The notes: generated by a model from the sequence alone, not told the origin. Shown: positions 1 to 10,205, counted from the stretch's first letter. The stretch: 64,000 nucleotides of DNA from Blattamonas nauphoetae (GCA_033064195.1 JARBJD010000096.1:1-64000); one strand, 5' to 3'. Numbers and translations are program-made.

Positions 1-68
1 CTATCATTCATGAATGGGGTCACAAATGGTCTCGAATCCAGCATGTCTCGAGAATACCATTACAGTCT

Positions 69-3000
69 TCATGTCGTCGACAGTGAAGTGGCAATAGTCG
101 ATGAGGAACCACAGATAGTATGTCGAAAAGAACATATACTGATCGTGCGTATCAAGAGTTGAGTTAGCTTTCTTTGTTTGTCATCAGTCTTCAATCCATG
201 TTTCTTCATCAATGAATATGTCTTCTCTCCAATGTTCTCTTCTGTCGTATTGACCACAATGTTTCTAAAGATTGGTGGGAAGTTAATGAAATCGTTGATG
301 TACTTCTCGTCTATGTGTCCCTTCAGTTCTGCTACGAATAGTGTCTTCTGATTCTTGTCATCAATAATCTTTCGACATTCTTTATCTCCTGTTGCTGTGT
401 ACAAACATCTTCCTGGCATGTACATTCTGTGATTAGTGTATGGATTGTTTTTGTTCTTGATTGAGGAGAAAGCACTTGGATAGAGGGAATTAAAGTCAAC
501 ACCACAGACGTGAGTCATTTTATGTTCTGTATTAGTGGAGACAACTTTTCCATCTTCAAATGTGAAGTGATTGATTGGTGTCACGTCTTTGATGTTCTGT
601 CGATGTTGAACATTCGATAATCCACCAGTCACTGCTGCTCTCAGTTTGTGATAGGTTTGCTCATGTGTCAGAGTCATAGGTAATGATTTCCAGATGCAAT
701 ACTTCTTAAGTTGAATTCTCAATCGAGTGAGATGTTCATCTTTGTCTGACTTGTATGTGTTGCAGTAATCACAGCAGATCTTCACGTTCTCTTTAGAATG
801 TCCTTTCGAATTGTCGATTCGATCCAGTGTTGGTCGAACTGCTTGTGAGAAGTGACTCTTGCAGATATAGCACACTCTCTTGCACTGTTGAACAAACCAG
901 TCGTAGTCTGCTTCAGTGACATTTTTATCAGTACTGCGATGAGCTTTCTGGTCTTGATAGATGTACGATGCAACTTTGTACTTCCAGTTTTGCTTGGTGA
1001 TTTTTATTTCACCAGATTGATCCACTCCATTGAAATCATCGTCGATATCAAAGTCTTTGTAGGCACACGCATATTTGATTGCAGAAGCGTTGGCTGACAA
1101 TGAGAGATTGTGCAACATATCCACTTTGTATTGGAAGTTCAGATCAATCAGATTGTCCAGAGGTGCAATCATACATTCGACATCTCTGATGTTGTAGAAT
1201 TTCAGATATTCCCAACGGTTCTTGAATCCTTGTTTGTTCCAATCATCAAGGTACATTTGGTAGTCACTGTCGGACATTTCACTGTTGTTCAGACTCGAAT
1301 AGAATTCATATTTGGAGAATGGTTCTTGTTTGCTCAGCACTGTATCGTAGTCTGATGAGTCGAATGATTCGTAAGCAAAGAATGATTTCTGGAGTGTAGT
1401 GTTTCCTCCAAAAGCTTTGACTGCATTATCCAAAGTCATTGGTCCGGTATACGACATCATGTCAATAAAGCGAAGAACCTGTTGTGTCTTCTCATGTCGG
1501 ATCAGTACTTGTTTGTACTTTGTAGTAGATCCAAGGAAGCTCACCACTTTCCAATCCTTGTCGACGAGATCTCGGAAGATGAGATTGATGTCGAATCTGG
1601 AACTGTTGAATCCAATCACACTGACTTCATTTTGTGAGGGTATTTCCGGGTCTTCGTAGTAGTTGTCATCTCGTACTGTCTCAGCATATCTGAAGAGTTC
1701 TCTGATCCATTGCTTCACAAAGTCCTTTCCATCTCGAAGATCAAAGTAGATTGACTTCACACCTGATTTTGTTTTGATTGCAGATGCAACGGAGAGAGGC
1801 TTCAAGTGTGAGATCAGTTGTGTGTTGTCATCAGAGAATAAATTGTCAAGAATGAGATCTTCCATGGTTTCGAAATCGTAAGTGATGTAGAACTGTGTTG
1901 GTTTGAATTCGTCTTGTCTCTTGTGTGCCATCAGAAATTCATAAGTTCTATTGTTAAGAATATGTGGAACGTATGGTCTTGGTGTCTTATCAAGTGAGAT
2001 CTTCTTCACATGTTTTCCATCAAGTTCTTTGCACTCTCTGAGATGCTTCTCAAAATCTCTACTGAAGTTTTTATTCTTCACTTGGAATCCTCTTGACTGA
2101 CAATACGGACAGAGCTTGTATCCAGTGATTTTCTCAGGGTCAACAATAAACCTCACATGGACGAGAGTTGCCGTCAGTGGAATCATCAGAATTGGAAGAA
2201 CAAGTGCATCATCATTCTCGTTGATGTACGATTGACTGAGGAAATACCGCTTCTTGTCTTCGTCATATTCATAAATGTGAACTGTGATGTTGAATTGAAT
2301 CATTGCTTTCTCAATATCACATGCAATATCAAACCCAGGAAACTTCTGAAGATGTGGAGTCAATTGTCGAGATTGGAGATGAGTGAGATTCATCCATTGT
2401 GCGAACAATCTGTAGGCTTCACTGTTCCTCATATTGATTGATATTTTCTTACCTTGAACTTCAGGAAGTGTGAGGAATGAAAGAGCTTGAAAGAAGCAGA
2501 TATTGTACTCAGAATCAATGTACCGAACATTCCTCGTTTTGATGTGTTCAGTGAGAATTGCATTGGCTTTTCCTGCAACTGGGAATCGATAGACTGCAAC
2601 TAGAATGGAGTGGAATGCAATGTACATTGTCTTCGTATCCATCAGTGTTCTCTCTTGTGATTCTTTGATCAGATTGATCGCATATTTTGAATACTCGTTG
2701 ATGTCTCCTGCACTTCTTATCACTGTCGGAAAACTCTTTGATGTGTTCTCCAATTCTGGTCTGAAGTCATTGTAAGTTGTCTCATCTTTGTCTTTTCTCT
2801 CGATGATCTTTCCAAAGTCAATACAAATCTTGAATGGATGATCTTTCTCTTTGTCGAACACTGCTTTAATGAAGGTTGTGATTTCTTCAACGTTCTTCAA
2901 GTGATTGTGGAAGTACAACTGATATGGTTTTCCATTATCCTCAACCTTCTCGACCTCATTCTTTTTGAACTTCCTTCGTGCATTCATGAGACAAGAATTG

Positions 3001-3521
3001 AATGCTGCTTTGTCACGCGGTTCAGCAAGTAATATGCATTCTTCAAATCCATCAAATGTCTGTACTTCTCTCTTTTCCATTTGTTCATTTTTCTTCTGAA
3101 TGATTAACAGATTCTTCATCCAATGATCCATCAGCTTCTCTTCAATTGATTTCAGTTTCCATGTCATTTTGAACACTTGCTTTTTCAGTTCATCTTTGTT
3201 CACTCTTGGATTTTCTTTCATGATTTGCATTCTTGCTTTGCTGTCTTCTTCATTCATCATTGCATTGTTATTGTGCTCTTCCAGTTTGTGAATAAAATCA
3301 TCAATCTGATAGTTGGTTATATTCCTTATCTCTCCTTCAAAATGGAGATCTGGATTCTTGAGCATTGACAGGAGATATGCACGATGATGTTGGTAGTTTC
3401 GAATGTTTGGATTATATGTTCGATCATAGCCATGTTCATCCTTGAATTCAAAGGTGGTGTTTGGAAATAGCTCTCTTATTTTCGTGATGCTGTCTGTGAC
3501 AAATTTCAGTGTCGCCGCCAT
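69..3521 (-). CDS. Protein-primed family B DNA polymerase of a virus-like element (partial)
   Basis: This is the replication polymerase of the element, as visible to the window edge. In order it shows a long N-terminal region; a CxxC...HxxxC zinc finger (about residues 469-493) like the one before the exonuclease in animal Polinton polymerases; the exonuclease I motif around Y548 (YDFETME); a CxxC/LDRIDN/CxxC segment (about 884-923) that looks like an HNH-type zinc-binding nuclease fold between exonuclease and polymerase; and palm motif A around D1009 (DFNSLYPS). The region after motif A is not visible as a whole, and the element is treated as an incomplete fossil. The start is the ATG at 3521, preceded by the motif shared with the other two genes. 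Linear-plasmid or adintovirus-like polymerases are alternatives within the same class. Confidence 0.8.
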   Translation of the reverse strand: MAATLKFVTDSITKIRELFPNTTFEFKDEHGYDRTYNPNIRNYQHHRAYLLSMLKNPDLHFEGEIRNITNYQIDDFIHKLEEHNNNAMMNEEDSKARMQIMKENPRVNKDELKKQVFKMTWKLKSIEEKLMDHWMKNLLIIQKKNEQMEKREVQTFDGFEECILLAEPRDKAAFNSCLMNARRKFKKNEVEKVEDNGKPYQLYFHNHLKNVEEITTFIKAVFDKEKDHPFKICIDFGKIIERKDKDETTYNDFRPELENTSKSFPTVIRSAGDINEYSKYAINLIKESQERTLMDTKTMYIAFHSILVAVYRFPVAGKANAILTEHIKTRNVRYIDSEYNICFFQALSFLTLPEVQGKKISINMRNSEAYRLFAQWMNLTHLQSRQLTPHLQKFPGFDIACDIEKAMIQFNITVHIYEYDEDKKRYFLSQSYINENDDALVLPILMIPLTATLVHVRFIVDPEKITGYKLCPYCQSRGFQVKNKNFSRDFEKHLRECKELDGKHVKKISLDKTPRPYVPHILNNRTYEFLMAHKRQDEFKPTQFYITYDFETMEDLILDNLFSDDNTQLISHLKPLSVASAIKTKSGVKSIYFDLRDGKDFVKQWIRELFRYAETVRDDNYYEDPEIPSQNEVSVIGFNSSRFDINLIFRDLVDKDWKVVSFLGSTTKYKQVLIRHEKTQQVLRFIDMMSYTGPMTLDNAVKAFGGNTTLQKSFFAYESFDSSDYDTVLSKQEPFSKYEFYSSLNNSEMSDSDYQMYLDDWNKQGFKNRWEYLKFYNIRDVECMIAPLDNLIDLNFQYKVDMLHNLSLSANASAIKYACAYKDFDIDDDFNGVDQSGEIKITKQNWKYKVASYIYQDQKAHRSTDKNVTEADYDWFVQQCKRVCYICKSHFSQAVRPTLDRIDNSKGHSKENVKICCDYCNTYKSDKDEHLTRLRIQLKKYCIWKSLPMTLTHEQTYHKLRAAVTGGLSNVQHRQNIKDVTPINHFTFEDGKVVSTNTEHKMTHVCGVDFNSLYPSAFSSIKNKNNPYTNHRMYMPGRCLYTATGDKECRKIIDDKNQKTLFVAELKGHIDEKYINDFINFPPIFRNIVVNTTEENIGEKTYSLMKKHGLKTDDKQRKLTQLLIRTISICSFRHTICGSSSTIATSLSTT

Positions 3522-3545
3522 TTACTACAAATTAAAAAATCCGAA
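3522..3545 (-). promoter_or_regulatory. AT-rich pre-ATG motif of the polymerase gene
   Basis: On the minus strand the sequence TTTTTTAATTTGTAGTAA runs straight into the ATG at 3521. The same string with one or a few changes precedes the genes starting at 3954 and 7412. The close contact of a TAAAT-like string with the start codon recalls late promoters of large DNA viruses such as poxviruses; that comparison is inference. Confidence 0.55.
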
Positions 3546-3579
3546 AATAAAAAAAGTTGAGCGTTTATTTCTGTTTTCT

Positions 3580-3954
3580 CTAATGGGGCTTTATCGTTGC
3601 CTTTAGCCAGGAATCAAGTCTAATTCTGAACACTTCACTTCCACCAATCTCCCGATATGTGAATGGAACCAGAACTTTGGTGTACTCACCGACGAGCTCA
3701 CAATTATATTTCTTCAGTTCATTTTCGACGAATGATTGAGTGTAGTGTCGACGTTTTGCTAAGTGAGGTCTGTTTCCTTGATTCCACAACTTTGGTTTTA
3801 TTCTCCATTGAACTCCCTCATGAACATACGTCACCGGCACATTATTTCTGACATACTCAGAGACTAGCGAACAGTTCTCTTCTCTCATTGATTCAATTAA
3901 TGCTTGTTCTGAACATACTCGACGTCTTTCGTTGTACATTTCAGTTGGATTCAT
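3580..3954 (-). CDS. Small repeat protein of the virus-like element, two-repeat form
   Basis: A 124-residue basic protein made of two copies of a roughly 60-residue repeat with the pattern ENCxLxxEY...PxTYxxEG..W...P..W..G.RPH. It is clearly related to the last two repeats of the protein at 6819-7412; both keep the string HYTQSFVEN. The repeat resembles the short modules found beside HNH nucleases in phages and large DNA viruses (ENCELxGEYKNxxTPxxYxC), but the cysteines usual there are missing. Function is unknown; DNA binding is a guess. The start is fixed by the motif abutting the ATG. Confidence 0.6.
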   Translation of the reverse strand: MNPTEMYNERRRVCSEQALIESMREENCSLVSEYVRNNVPVTYVHEGVQWRIKPKLWNQGNRPHLAKRRHYTQSFVENELKKYNCELVGEYTKVLVPFTYREIGGSEVFRIRLDSWLKATIKPH

Positions 3955-3980
3955 TTAATACAAATTAAAAAATTCAAAAA
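3955..3980 (-). promoter_or_regulatory. AT-rich pre-ATG motif of the 124-residue gene
   Basis: The minus strand reads TTTTTTAATTTGTATTAA directly before ATG. It differs from the polymerase motif at one base over 18. Confidence 0.55.
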
Positions 3981-4230
3981 AAAATGTCATTCGTGATTTT
4001 ACCATTGGTGATCTTCCGAGACTTTAATTCTGTCATCGATGGGTTCGATCAGTATTGTTTGATCAGCGAAAGTACTTCAATGGGACACGATCATCCCTTC
4101 TCATTCCTGACGTCTCTTTACTGTTTCGTTTAGGTGTGTTATGCTTTCTACTTTCACATTTGTTCTCTCTTCTTTTTTGTCTCTTCATTCTTGTTCTCGA
4201 TCCTTCACTTTTTTCTTCTCCTCTCGTTCA

Positions 4231-5700
4231 GGTACATCACATTGTTTTATGAACGGTGGTTTCATTCCCGACTTGTTTTGAACAGGTTTGCTCCATTTTT
4301 GAATTCATTCTTTCCTAAAACTTACTTATGTACCAACGCCGATCAAACCGAAAGTGGACCTGAAGATCAGGTACACAGATGCGTTTTATCGCTTAAAAGT
4401 ATGTCTCTCGTGATTTACCAAACAGGTATTCTCTTCTTTTTTATTCATCTTTTCATAAAACATCTTCATGTACTCGATCTGTGTGATCATCAAACTCAGG
4501 TACACTATTGCGTCTTATGACCAGAAAGTGCTGTTCACTGAATATTTGAAACAGGTTTGCTCTCGTTTTTGATAAATCTTTTTATAAGACACACTATTGT
4601 ACCAGAATTTTCACTTCACTTTTGTTGTTCTCTGTTTTGGTACACCACTTCACTTTATCCTCTCATTTTCACTTCATTGTCAGTTTTTTCTCATTGTCTC
4701 TCACTTTTTTCAAAAATTAAAATTTAAAATGACGTGAACAAAATTTGGATCTTCATCTTTCTTCGAGAAACGTCGTGATTCATCGATAAAATTGTATGCG
4801 TTGGTACACCACTTTGTTTTACTTTCATTCAACTTTCATTTCACTTTTTACACTTCACCACTCTTCGATTTGTGCTCTTCATTTTTTCTAAAACACAACG
4901 GTGTACCAACAAAACGCGATCTGAAGTGATCATCCAGATCAGGTACACCACTTCACCTTATCGTTTCATTTCACAACTATTTGATTTCAATTCTCTTTTT
5001 TGATCAAAACAAAGTGGAACACAGAACTAAAAATGTTTGATTGTCAAGATAAAAATGAACTGTAAGATCTGGTACATGAATGTGTTTTATCACTTCAAAC
5101 CTTGTTTCACTTCACAATTTTGATCTCTTTATTGACATTTTTGCTCTAATCTTTCATAAAACACACTGGTGTACCAACGAGATTCAATCTGAAATGATCG
5201 GTGAGATCTGGTACATGAATGTGTTTTATCTTTTAGTTTTCACTTCACTCACTCTTAATTCCTCTTGTTTTCTGAAATTTCGTTGAACGCGTTCATAAGG
5301 TGAAGTGATGTACCAACGAAGTGAGAAAAACAATGACTGGAGAGATCTGGTACGTCACTTCACCTTATCGTTGCTAACATTGTTGCACTTCACACTTTTA
5401 CTCTAATTAGAAACATTTTTGATGAACGCGTTCATAAAGTGAAGTGGTGTACCAACGAAATGCGAACAACAAAGATCGTTCAGATCTGGTACGAGATTTT
5501 GTTTTATCGTTTACTTTTCACTTCACTCACTCTTTTTTTCTCTTTGTTTGTGAAATTTTGACGAACCCGTTCATAAGGTGAAGTGGTGTACCAACGGAAC
5601 GCAAAGGATCAAGATCATGCAGATCTGGTACGTCACTTCACCTTATCGTTTCATTCTCACTTCATTTACATTTTAGTACTCTAGTTTTGTGAAATTTAGA
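4231..5700. repeat. Tandem array of ~139-bp units with internal inverted repeats
   Basis: The string GGTAC recurs at 4231, 4370, 4499, 4639, 4803, 4942, 5071, 5210, 5349, 5488 and 5627, giving mostly 139-bp steps (129-164 over all). Each is followed by a purine/pyrimidine-biased stretch and TTATC. In the right-hand units a matching GTACC lies upstream, so arms face each other: 5295-5315 pairs with 5348-5368 with one mismatch over 21 bp, and 5573-5593 pairs with 5626-5646 with two mismatches. The palindrome GAACGCGTTC stands just before some left arms (for example 5285-5294). No coding sense is seen. It sits inside the virus-like element, between two of its genes. Confidence 0.8.
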
Positions 5701-6818
5701 TGAAGATGTTCATCAAACTCAATACTTTCCCACCATTTTCACTATTTCCATTTCACCATTCACTATCATACTTGCCCACTTCATTGTTGCTTCTTTCACC
5801 TTCATTTGGTCTAATTAAGAGAAAAAGTCGACGAAAAATGAAGTATTGTGATGTGCTGAAGAGCGACAACGGTCGCCAAAAGTGTGTGTGAGATTGGTGA
5901 AGTGACGAGGAAAGTCGAAGTAATTAAAGTGAAAACCAGACGAGCGAAATGAGCAGTGAAAAGCGTTGAAGTGGTTGTGCATGAAACAAACAAGATCAAA
6001 AGTTGAGTGTGAGAAACATGAAAAACCAACATTCTGAAAAAACTAGTCGTCAAAAGTGTCGCGAAAATTCAGTACTCCCTCCTCGAAAGGTGAGAAAGAA
6101 GATGTGATGTGAGAAAATCGGGGCAAAAATCGATATGAGTGAAAAGTTGGTGAAAATGTGGTGCAATAAAGGTGCGTTCAAAAAAAGAGGACTATGAAGG
6201 TGAGGTGATCGGGAACCTAGGAAAAGCGTCGGAAGGACGCAAATGTGAAGATTTTGAAAAATCTAACGCAAAAAACGAAAACTGACCAAAAAAGTGGTGA
6301 AAGATGAGGTGCAAAAGTGAACGTTCGAAGAGCCGCCAAAAGGTGACTCCGAGCGAAATGAAGTGTAAAAACGCAAATAGGAGGCAAAAGTGATCCTAAA
6401 AAGTGAAGTCCTGAAAGCGCATACATTTTTTTTAAAAATCGGAGAAACTCGAAAAATGGAATGTGGGTTGATCAAGAAAAATCCCGATCCGGCCTTGATC
6501 TAACCAAAAATCCCAAAAGTGTTTTTTATCGCGAATTTCACCTTCTGAAATCGATTTTGTAATTTTAGAAGGTGTTTGAGGTGTGTTTGAGCCATATAGC
6601 AGCAGTTTTAAGCAAGTTCTGAAAATCGACTTTTTTGTCACTTTTTTGATCACAGTTCGGTACGTAGCTCCACGAATTCTCAACCGATTTTCATCAGGAT
6701 TGTTTTGATCGACGACTCACATCGTCCTCGACATTTTAGAATTTTTTTCGATTTTTTTCGAAGTGGTTCTCAAGTTGGATTCACTTGATTTGTGGTCAAA
6801 AATAGATTTTCGCTACTT
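5701..6818. other. Non-coding stretch, purine-biased on plus
   Basis: No reading frame here looks like a gene. The first part is rich in AAAAGTG/GTGAAGTG strings that recall the array to its left, so it may be a decayed continuation of it. The rest is AT-rich and shows nothing recognisable. Confidence 0.5.
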
Positions 6819-7412
6819 TCATGACCTATCATGGTACTTTCTCAAGTGAGGACGGTCTCCAAAATACAACCAATTATCCAAGCGAACGAAATACTCATTC
6901 TTTGTTCGTAGATCGCGATATTTGAATGGTTGAAGTACCTTTGTGTATGTTCCAATGAGTTCGCAATTCTCTTTTTTCAATACATTTTCAACAAATGATT
7001 GAGTGTAATGTTTTCGTTGACAATTATGAGCTCGATATCCTTTCATCCATTTCGAGGGAATCACTTTCCATTCGATTCCTTCGTGCCGGTATGTTACAAG
7101 TGAATCAGCATACTTGTATTCAGAAATGAGTTCACAATTTTCATTTTTCAATGATTCGAGAAACTTTTCTTTCGTGCAACAATTAGATGCTGAAAGATAT
7201 CTCTGGCGATTCAGATGTGGTCTGTATCCTTTGACGAAATTATTGACATACGCTCGATAAATGTCATCTGGTTTTTCTTCGTGCACGTATTCGAAAGTAC
7301 TCGCCGTGAGATATGTTGTTCCTTGTCGATTGAGAGTTGGTGGTGATTTCAGAATCAATTTTTCTTTCTCCAAAATTTCCAGTAGTTGAGTTGGTGTCAA
7401 TAAGCTGCTCAT
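6819..7412 (-). CDS. Small repeat protein of the virus-like element, three-repeat form
   Basis: A 197-residue protein. Residues from about 75 to the end are two repeats of the ENCELxxEY type, paralogous to the whole 124-residue protein at 3580-3954. The first 70 residues form a weaker repeat ending in the same G-Y/D-RPHLxxxRY string. Three near-identical endings (GYRPHLNRQRY, GYRAHNCQRKHY, GDRPHLRKYHD) mark the repeat borders. It looks whole. Function is unknown. The start is supported by TTTTTTAATTGGGATAAA directly before the ATG. Confidence 0.6.
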   Translation of the reverse strand: MSSLLTPTQLLEILEKEKLILKSPPTLNRQGTTYLTASTFEYVHEEKPDDIYRAYVNNFVKGYRPHLNRQRYLSASNCCTKEKFLESLKNENCELISEYKYADSLVTYRHEGIEWKVIPSKWMKGYRAHNCQRKHYTQSFVENVLKKENCELIGTYTKVLQPFKYRDLRTKNEYFVRLDNWLYFGDRPHLRKYHDRS

Positions 7413-7440
7413 TTTATCCCAATTAAAAAATTGAATAAAA
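7413..7440 (-). promoter_or_regulatory. AT-rich pre-ATG motif of the 197-residue gene
   Basis: The minus strand reads TTTTTTAATTGGGATAAA before ATG. The TTTTTTAATT core and the TAAA touching the start are shared with the other two genes of the element. Confidence 0.5.
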
Positions 7441-8345
7441 AAAGAAATCGACTTTGTTTTCTGAAAGCACTCAAAATTTGCTTCAAAAAAGACGCTTCAA
7501 AAGAGGTCTAAATATTTGACATATTTTTGGAATTTAGGTCAAATATTGACATCGTCAAAATACATAAAAGACTTTTAGTTCAAGATTCAAAAGTGGGTCA
7601 ATCGGAATTGAGATTTGACTTCTATTTATCGATCGAGACCAACGTGGTTCTCCAGTCTTCTCTATAACTACTGAAGAGAAATTCTCTGAACGAGATGAAA
7701 ACAAAGTGGACATCAACTCGTCGAAGAACAACGAATTAACGAGAGAGGCAACGCCAAAACTAGAAATAAATGACAAGGCAGAGGAAAAGAACTTGTAAGT
7801 GATGAGTGAAGACGGGTGAGGAACACACCAATCGCTCATGAAACGATTCATTTCAGTCGAGGGCAGTTCATTCCCAAATGCTCCATCACTTCCAACGAGA
7901 AGATCTTCACCAACTCTCCACTTCTGCACGATTTCTCGTGAAGCAGTGTTCGGTCCAGTTCATCTTCGTCCTTTGCACAAATGCCATCATGTGCAAGGGC
8001 AGAACGATGACAGGCTCAACGATGCAGCATGTTGTGATCTGATTTGGAGGAAGGACGACTTCCATTTGGGAGAACAAGCACCAAACACAAATTCCCACCA
8101 ATCGTCACCATCCATCAATCAACGCATTGCCTTCCACAAACGAGCAGTGCGAGAGAGAGAATGGCCGCGAAGGAGAAGGAGCGTGTGGCGACCATCGAGC
8201 AAGATTGGCGAGAGAGACTCCAAATCGTTCCCATAAACCAAACCATGAGGTGATGCCAGAGCCGACAGCGATCACACACAAACAGTGCTTGTTGCTCAAT
8301 AGAAGTCAGAGAGAGGTCGATAAGTTCGCGGAGTCTTGCCTGTTT
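7441..8345. repeat. LNW 3' flank and duplicated spacer
   Basis: No gene is supported. Bases 7671-7751 recur almost unchanged at 9549-9629, and the string around 7842-7880 recurs near 9888-9920, so pieces of the two flanks of LNW copy 1 are duplicates of each other. Bases ~8090-8345 match the 3' flanks of copies 2, 3, 10 and 12, with common strings such as GCGAGACTGGCGAGAGA and CACCAATCGTCACCATCCAT. This shows that the duplicated unit is longer than the gene. Confidence 0.55.
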
Positions 8346-9419
8346 CTACCAAAGTTCCGGAAGGTTCATGCCCAGCAGGTTGTTCCATTCAATCAAGCTG
8401 AGAAACATCCATACTCCAAACCTTCCATTTCTGTCGTTCCGCAGCTTTTCTTCAATCGCATCTTCGATGCCCTCCATTCTCAACATCCGCTGTATTTTCT
8501 TCCACATCTGTCGCTCTTCTCTCATTTCTTCGTCACATTCTCGCTGGATATCGATCAGGACATCCAGAAACGTCCAGATTGAGCTATCCTTTTCGAAGAA
8601 TGTGAGACAACTTGGGATCGTGAGAAAGACTGGCATATGAAGAACAAATTCCATCGTCGGTTGGTAGGATGAAGATATTTCGAGGAGTCTGGCGAGGAGT
8701 CTCAGAAAACTCGCTGATTGGTCTCCATCGATGATCGAATAGCGGTTCACGCACAAATGGCAGATATGCTTCTCCGAAGGTGCGACAACTTGCTTCAAAA
8801 TCGTTTCTTGAACATCTTGTTGTTCATCATCATATTCAATTTCTAGAAGTGAGAGACCATCCGGAGATGCAAGCCAGAGAGAATTGAAGATGATTCTCAT
8901 GAGATCAGTGTGGATATCGACTGCTTCTGCAAAGGAAAGAGATAGTGGATTGAGAGTGTTGATGAGTCGAGGGATAAGATCAGCCTTGACGAGGGAAAGT
9001 CGGATTCTCTTTGAACAGTTCCAGATCAAAGAATCGAGCATCTCCATTGCTGTTGTGGTTATTGCTTGATTGGTTGAGGAAATGAGCACCACAATCGACT
9101 GTACGAAGTCAGTCGGAGAATTGTCAGACATCGATGCAAGGCTGGCGAGAAAAGCATCTGCTGAGTCCTCATCTTTCGCATCCACAGATTCGAGAAATTT
9201 CACGGTCTTCGCTTCCAAAGAGTCATCTAGTGCAGACTGCAACTTCACAGTGGCAACGAGAGATCGAAAGACAACGGCCTTTTCGGATTCAGTTTCGATT
9301 TCTTCTTCGTTCCAATTCAGGAAAGGTGAGAAATCCGTTGAAAATGGTAGCTGAGAGGAGGGCAAATCAGAGCGTGCTGGATTTGAGGATGTGCCTGTTT
9401 TATTGTCAAACGAAGTCAT
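8346..9419 (-). CDS. LNW-family armadillo-like protein, copy 1
   Basis: A 357-residue, apparently single-exon member of a family present twelve times here. Order of conserved parts: Ser/Thr-rich head; FLNWNEEE (~34); VVFRSLVATVK (~49); a run of amphipathic helices with LVKADLIPRLINTLNPLSLSF (~145); HLCVNRYSIIDG (~218); VLHMPVFLTIPSCLTFFE (~263); MLRMEGIEDAIEEKL (~313); and the tail WNNLLGMNLPE. Helix spacing and Leu/Ile pattern suggest an ARM/HEAT-like solenoid. There is no signal peptide or membrane segment, so a cytosolic protein-binding role is likely, but the function is unknown. I recall this family as abundant in Blattamonas. The start follows a promoter-like box by 24 nt, as in the other copies. 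Confidence 0.8.
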   Translation of the reverse strand: MTSFDNKTGTSSNPARSDLPSSQLPFSTDFSPFLNWNEEEIETESEKAVVFRSLVATVKLQSALDDSLEAKTVKFLESVDAKDEDSADAFLASLASMSDNSPTDFVQSIVVLISSTNQAITTTAMEMLDSLIWNCSKRIRLSLVKADLIPRLINTLNPLSLSFAEAVDIHTDLMRIIFNSLWLASPDGLSLLEIEYDDEQQDVQETILKQVVAPSEKHICHLCVNRYSIIDGDQSASFLRLLARLLEISSSYQPTMEFVLHMPVFLTIPSCLTFFEKDSSIWTFLDVLIDIQRECDEEMREERQMWKKIQRMLRMEGIEDAIEEKLRNDRNGRFGVWMFLSLIEWNNLLGMNLPELW

Positions 9420-9443
9420 TCTGTTCGACTCGGAATCGAATCA

Positions 9444-9456
9444 CTCGTTATGGGTC
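9444..9456 (-). promoter_or_regulatory. LNW upstream box, copy 1
   Basis: GACCCATAACGAG on the minus strand ends 24 nt before the ATG at 9419. Identity and spacing match copies 2, 9, 11 and 12 exactly. Confidence 0.7.
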
Positions 9457-10205
9457 AGAACAAATCATGAAAGAAAGAGAGCGAGATGAACCAGATGTTT
9501 GAAAGGAAGAGAAAACGCAACCAACGCAGACTGAGACAATTCACGAACGAAGAGAAATTCTCTGAACGAGATGAAAACAAAGTGGACATCAACTCGTCGA
9601 AGAACAACGAAGTAACGAGAGAGGCAATGCAGAAACGCAGAAGGGAGATGTATACCTCAAAATTTGCGGTTTGAGAGAGTCTAACGGGGTGCGGATTGTG
9701 AAGAATAGATGGGCAACCACTTGAAGACACGATTGCCAATCACAAGTCCGTGCGGACTGGAATGATCCATGAGATGGCAGAGAAGAATGGAACACACAAT
9801 CAGGATTGTGAGTCGGCAAGTGCAGACGAGTGAGGAACACATATGCAGTTCATTTCTTTTGAGAAGAATGTTTGGTCCTACAAACGATTCATTTCGGCCG
9901 AGGGCAGTTCATTCCCAGAAAATGAAGAATGTCGAATGATCCGAACCTGGTCCCCCTCCCGTTGTCGACAGGTTGTCGTGAACCAGCGTGTGAGCGAGTC
10001 TGTCTGGGTGATTCTGAATGAAAACTTGATGTTCACTAATGTACCTCCCAAAAACTATTTTTTGTCCAATTACCGTTCACCTGTGTAATAGACAGAAAAC
10101 AGGCAAATTAGTGGAATTAAAGTTCGATCGCGTTCGATATCGTCATTTTTTGTTGAGGACAATTTTGCACACTTTTTATCACAGAACAAGTTCAAAAAGA
10201 GATAA
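9457..10205. other. Spacer upstream of LNW copy 1
   Basis: It contains the second copy of the 7671-7751 duplicate (9549-9629). Otherwise no coding or structural signal is visible. Confidence 0.5.

Larger units (their letters stand above)
1..7440 (-). mobile_element. Virus-like element, Polinton/Maverick type (partial)
   Basis: The segment carries a protein-primed type B DNA polymerase and two small paralogous proteins, all on the minus strand and all with the same AT-rich motif directly before the start codon. A tandem hairpin-bearing array lies between them. The polymerase class is the hallmark of Polintons/Mavericks and their virus relatives. I saw no integrase, packaging ATPase, protease or capsid gene, and no terminal repeat, so the rest must lie left of the window or be lost. 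The right limit (~7.4 kb) is set only by the last gene and its promoter motif. The element looks incomplete in this window, with perhaps about one break. Age cannot be judged without relatives; the two small genes look whole, which argues against great age. Confidence 0.6.
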
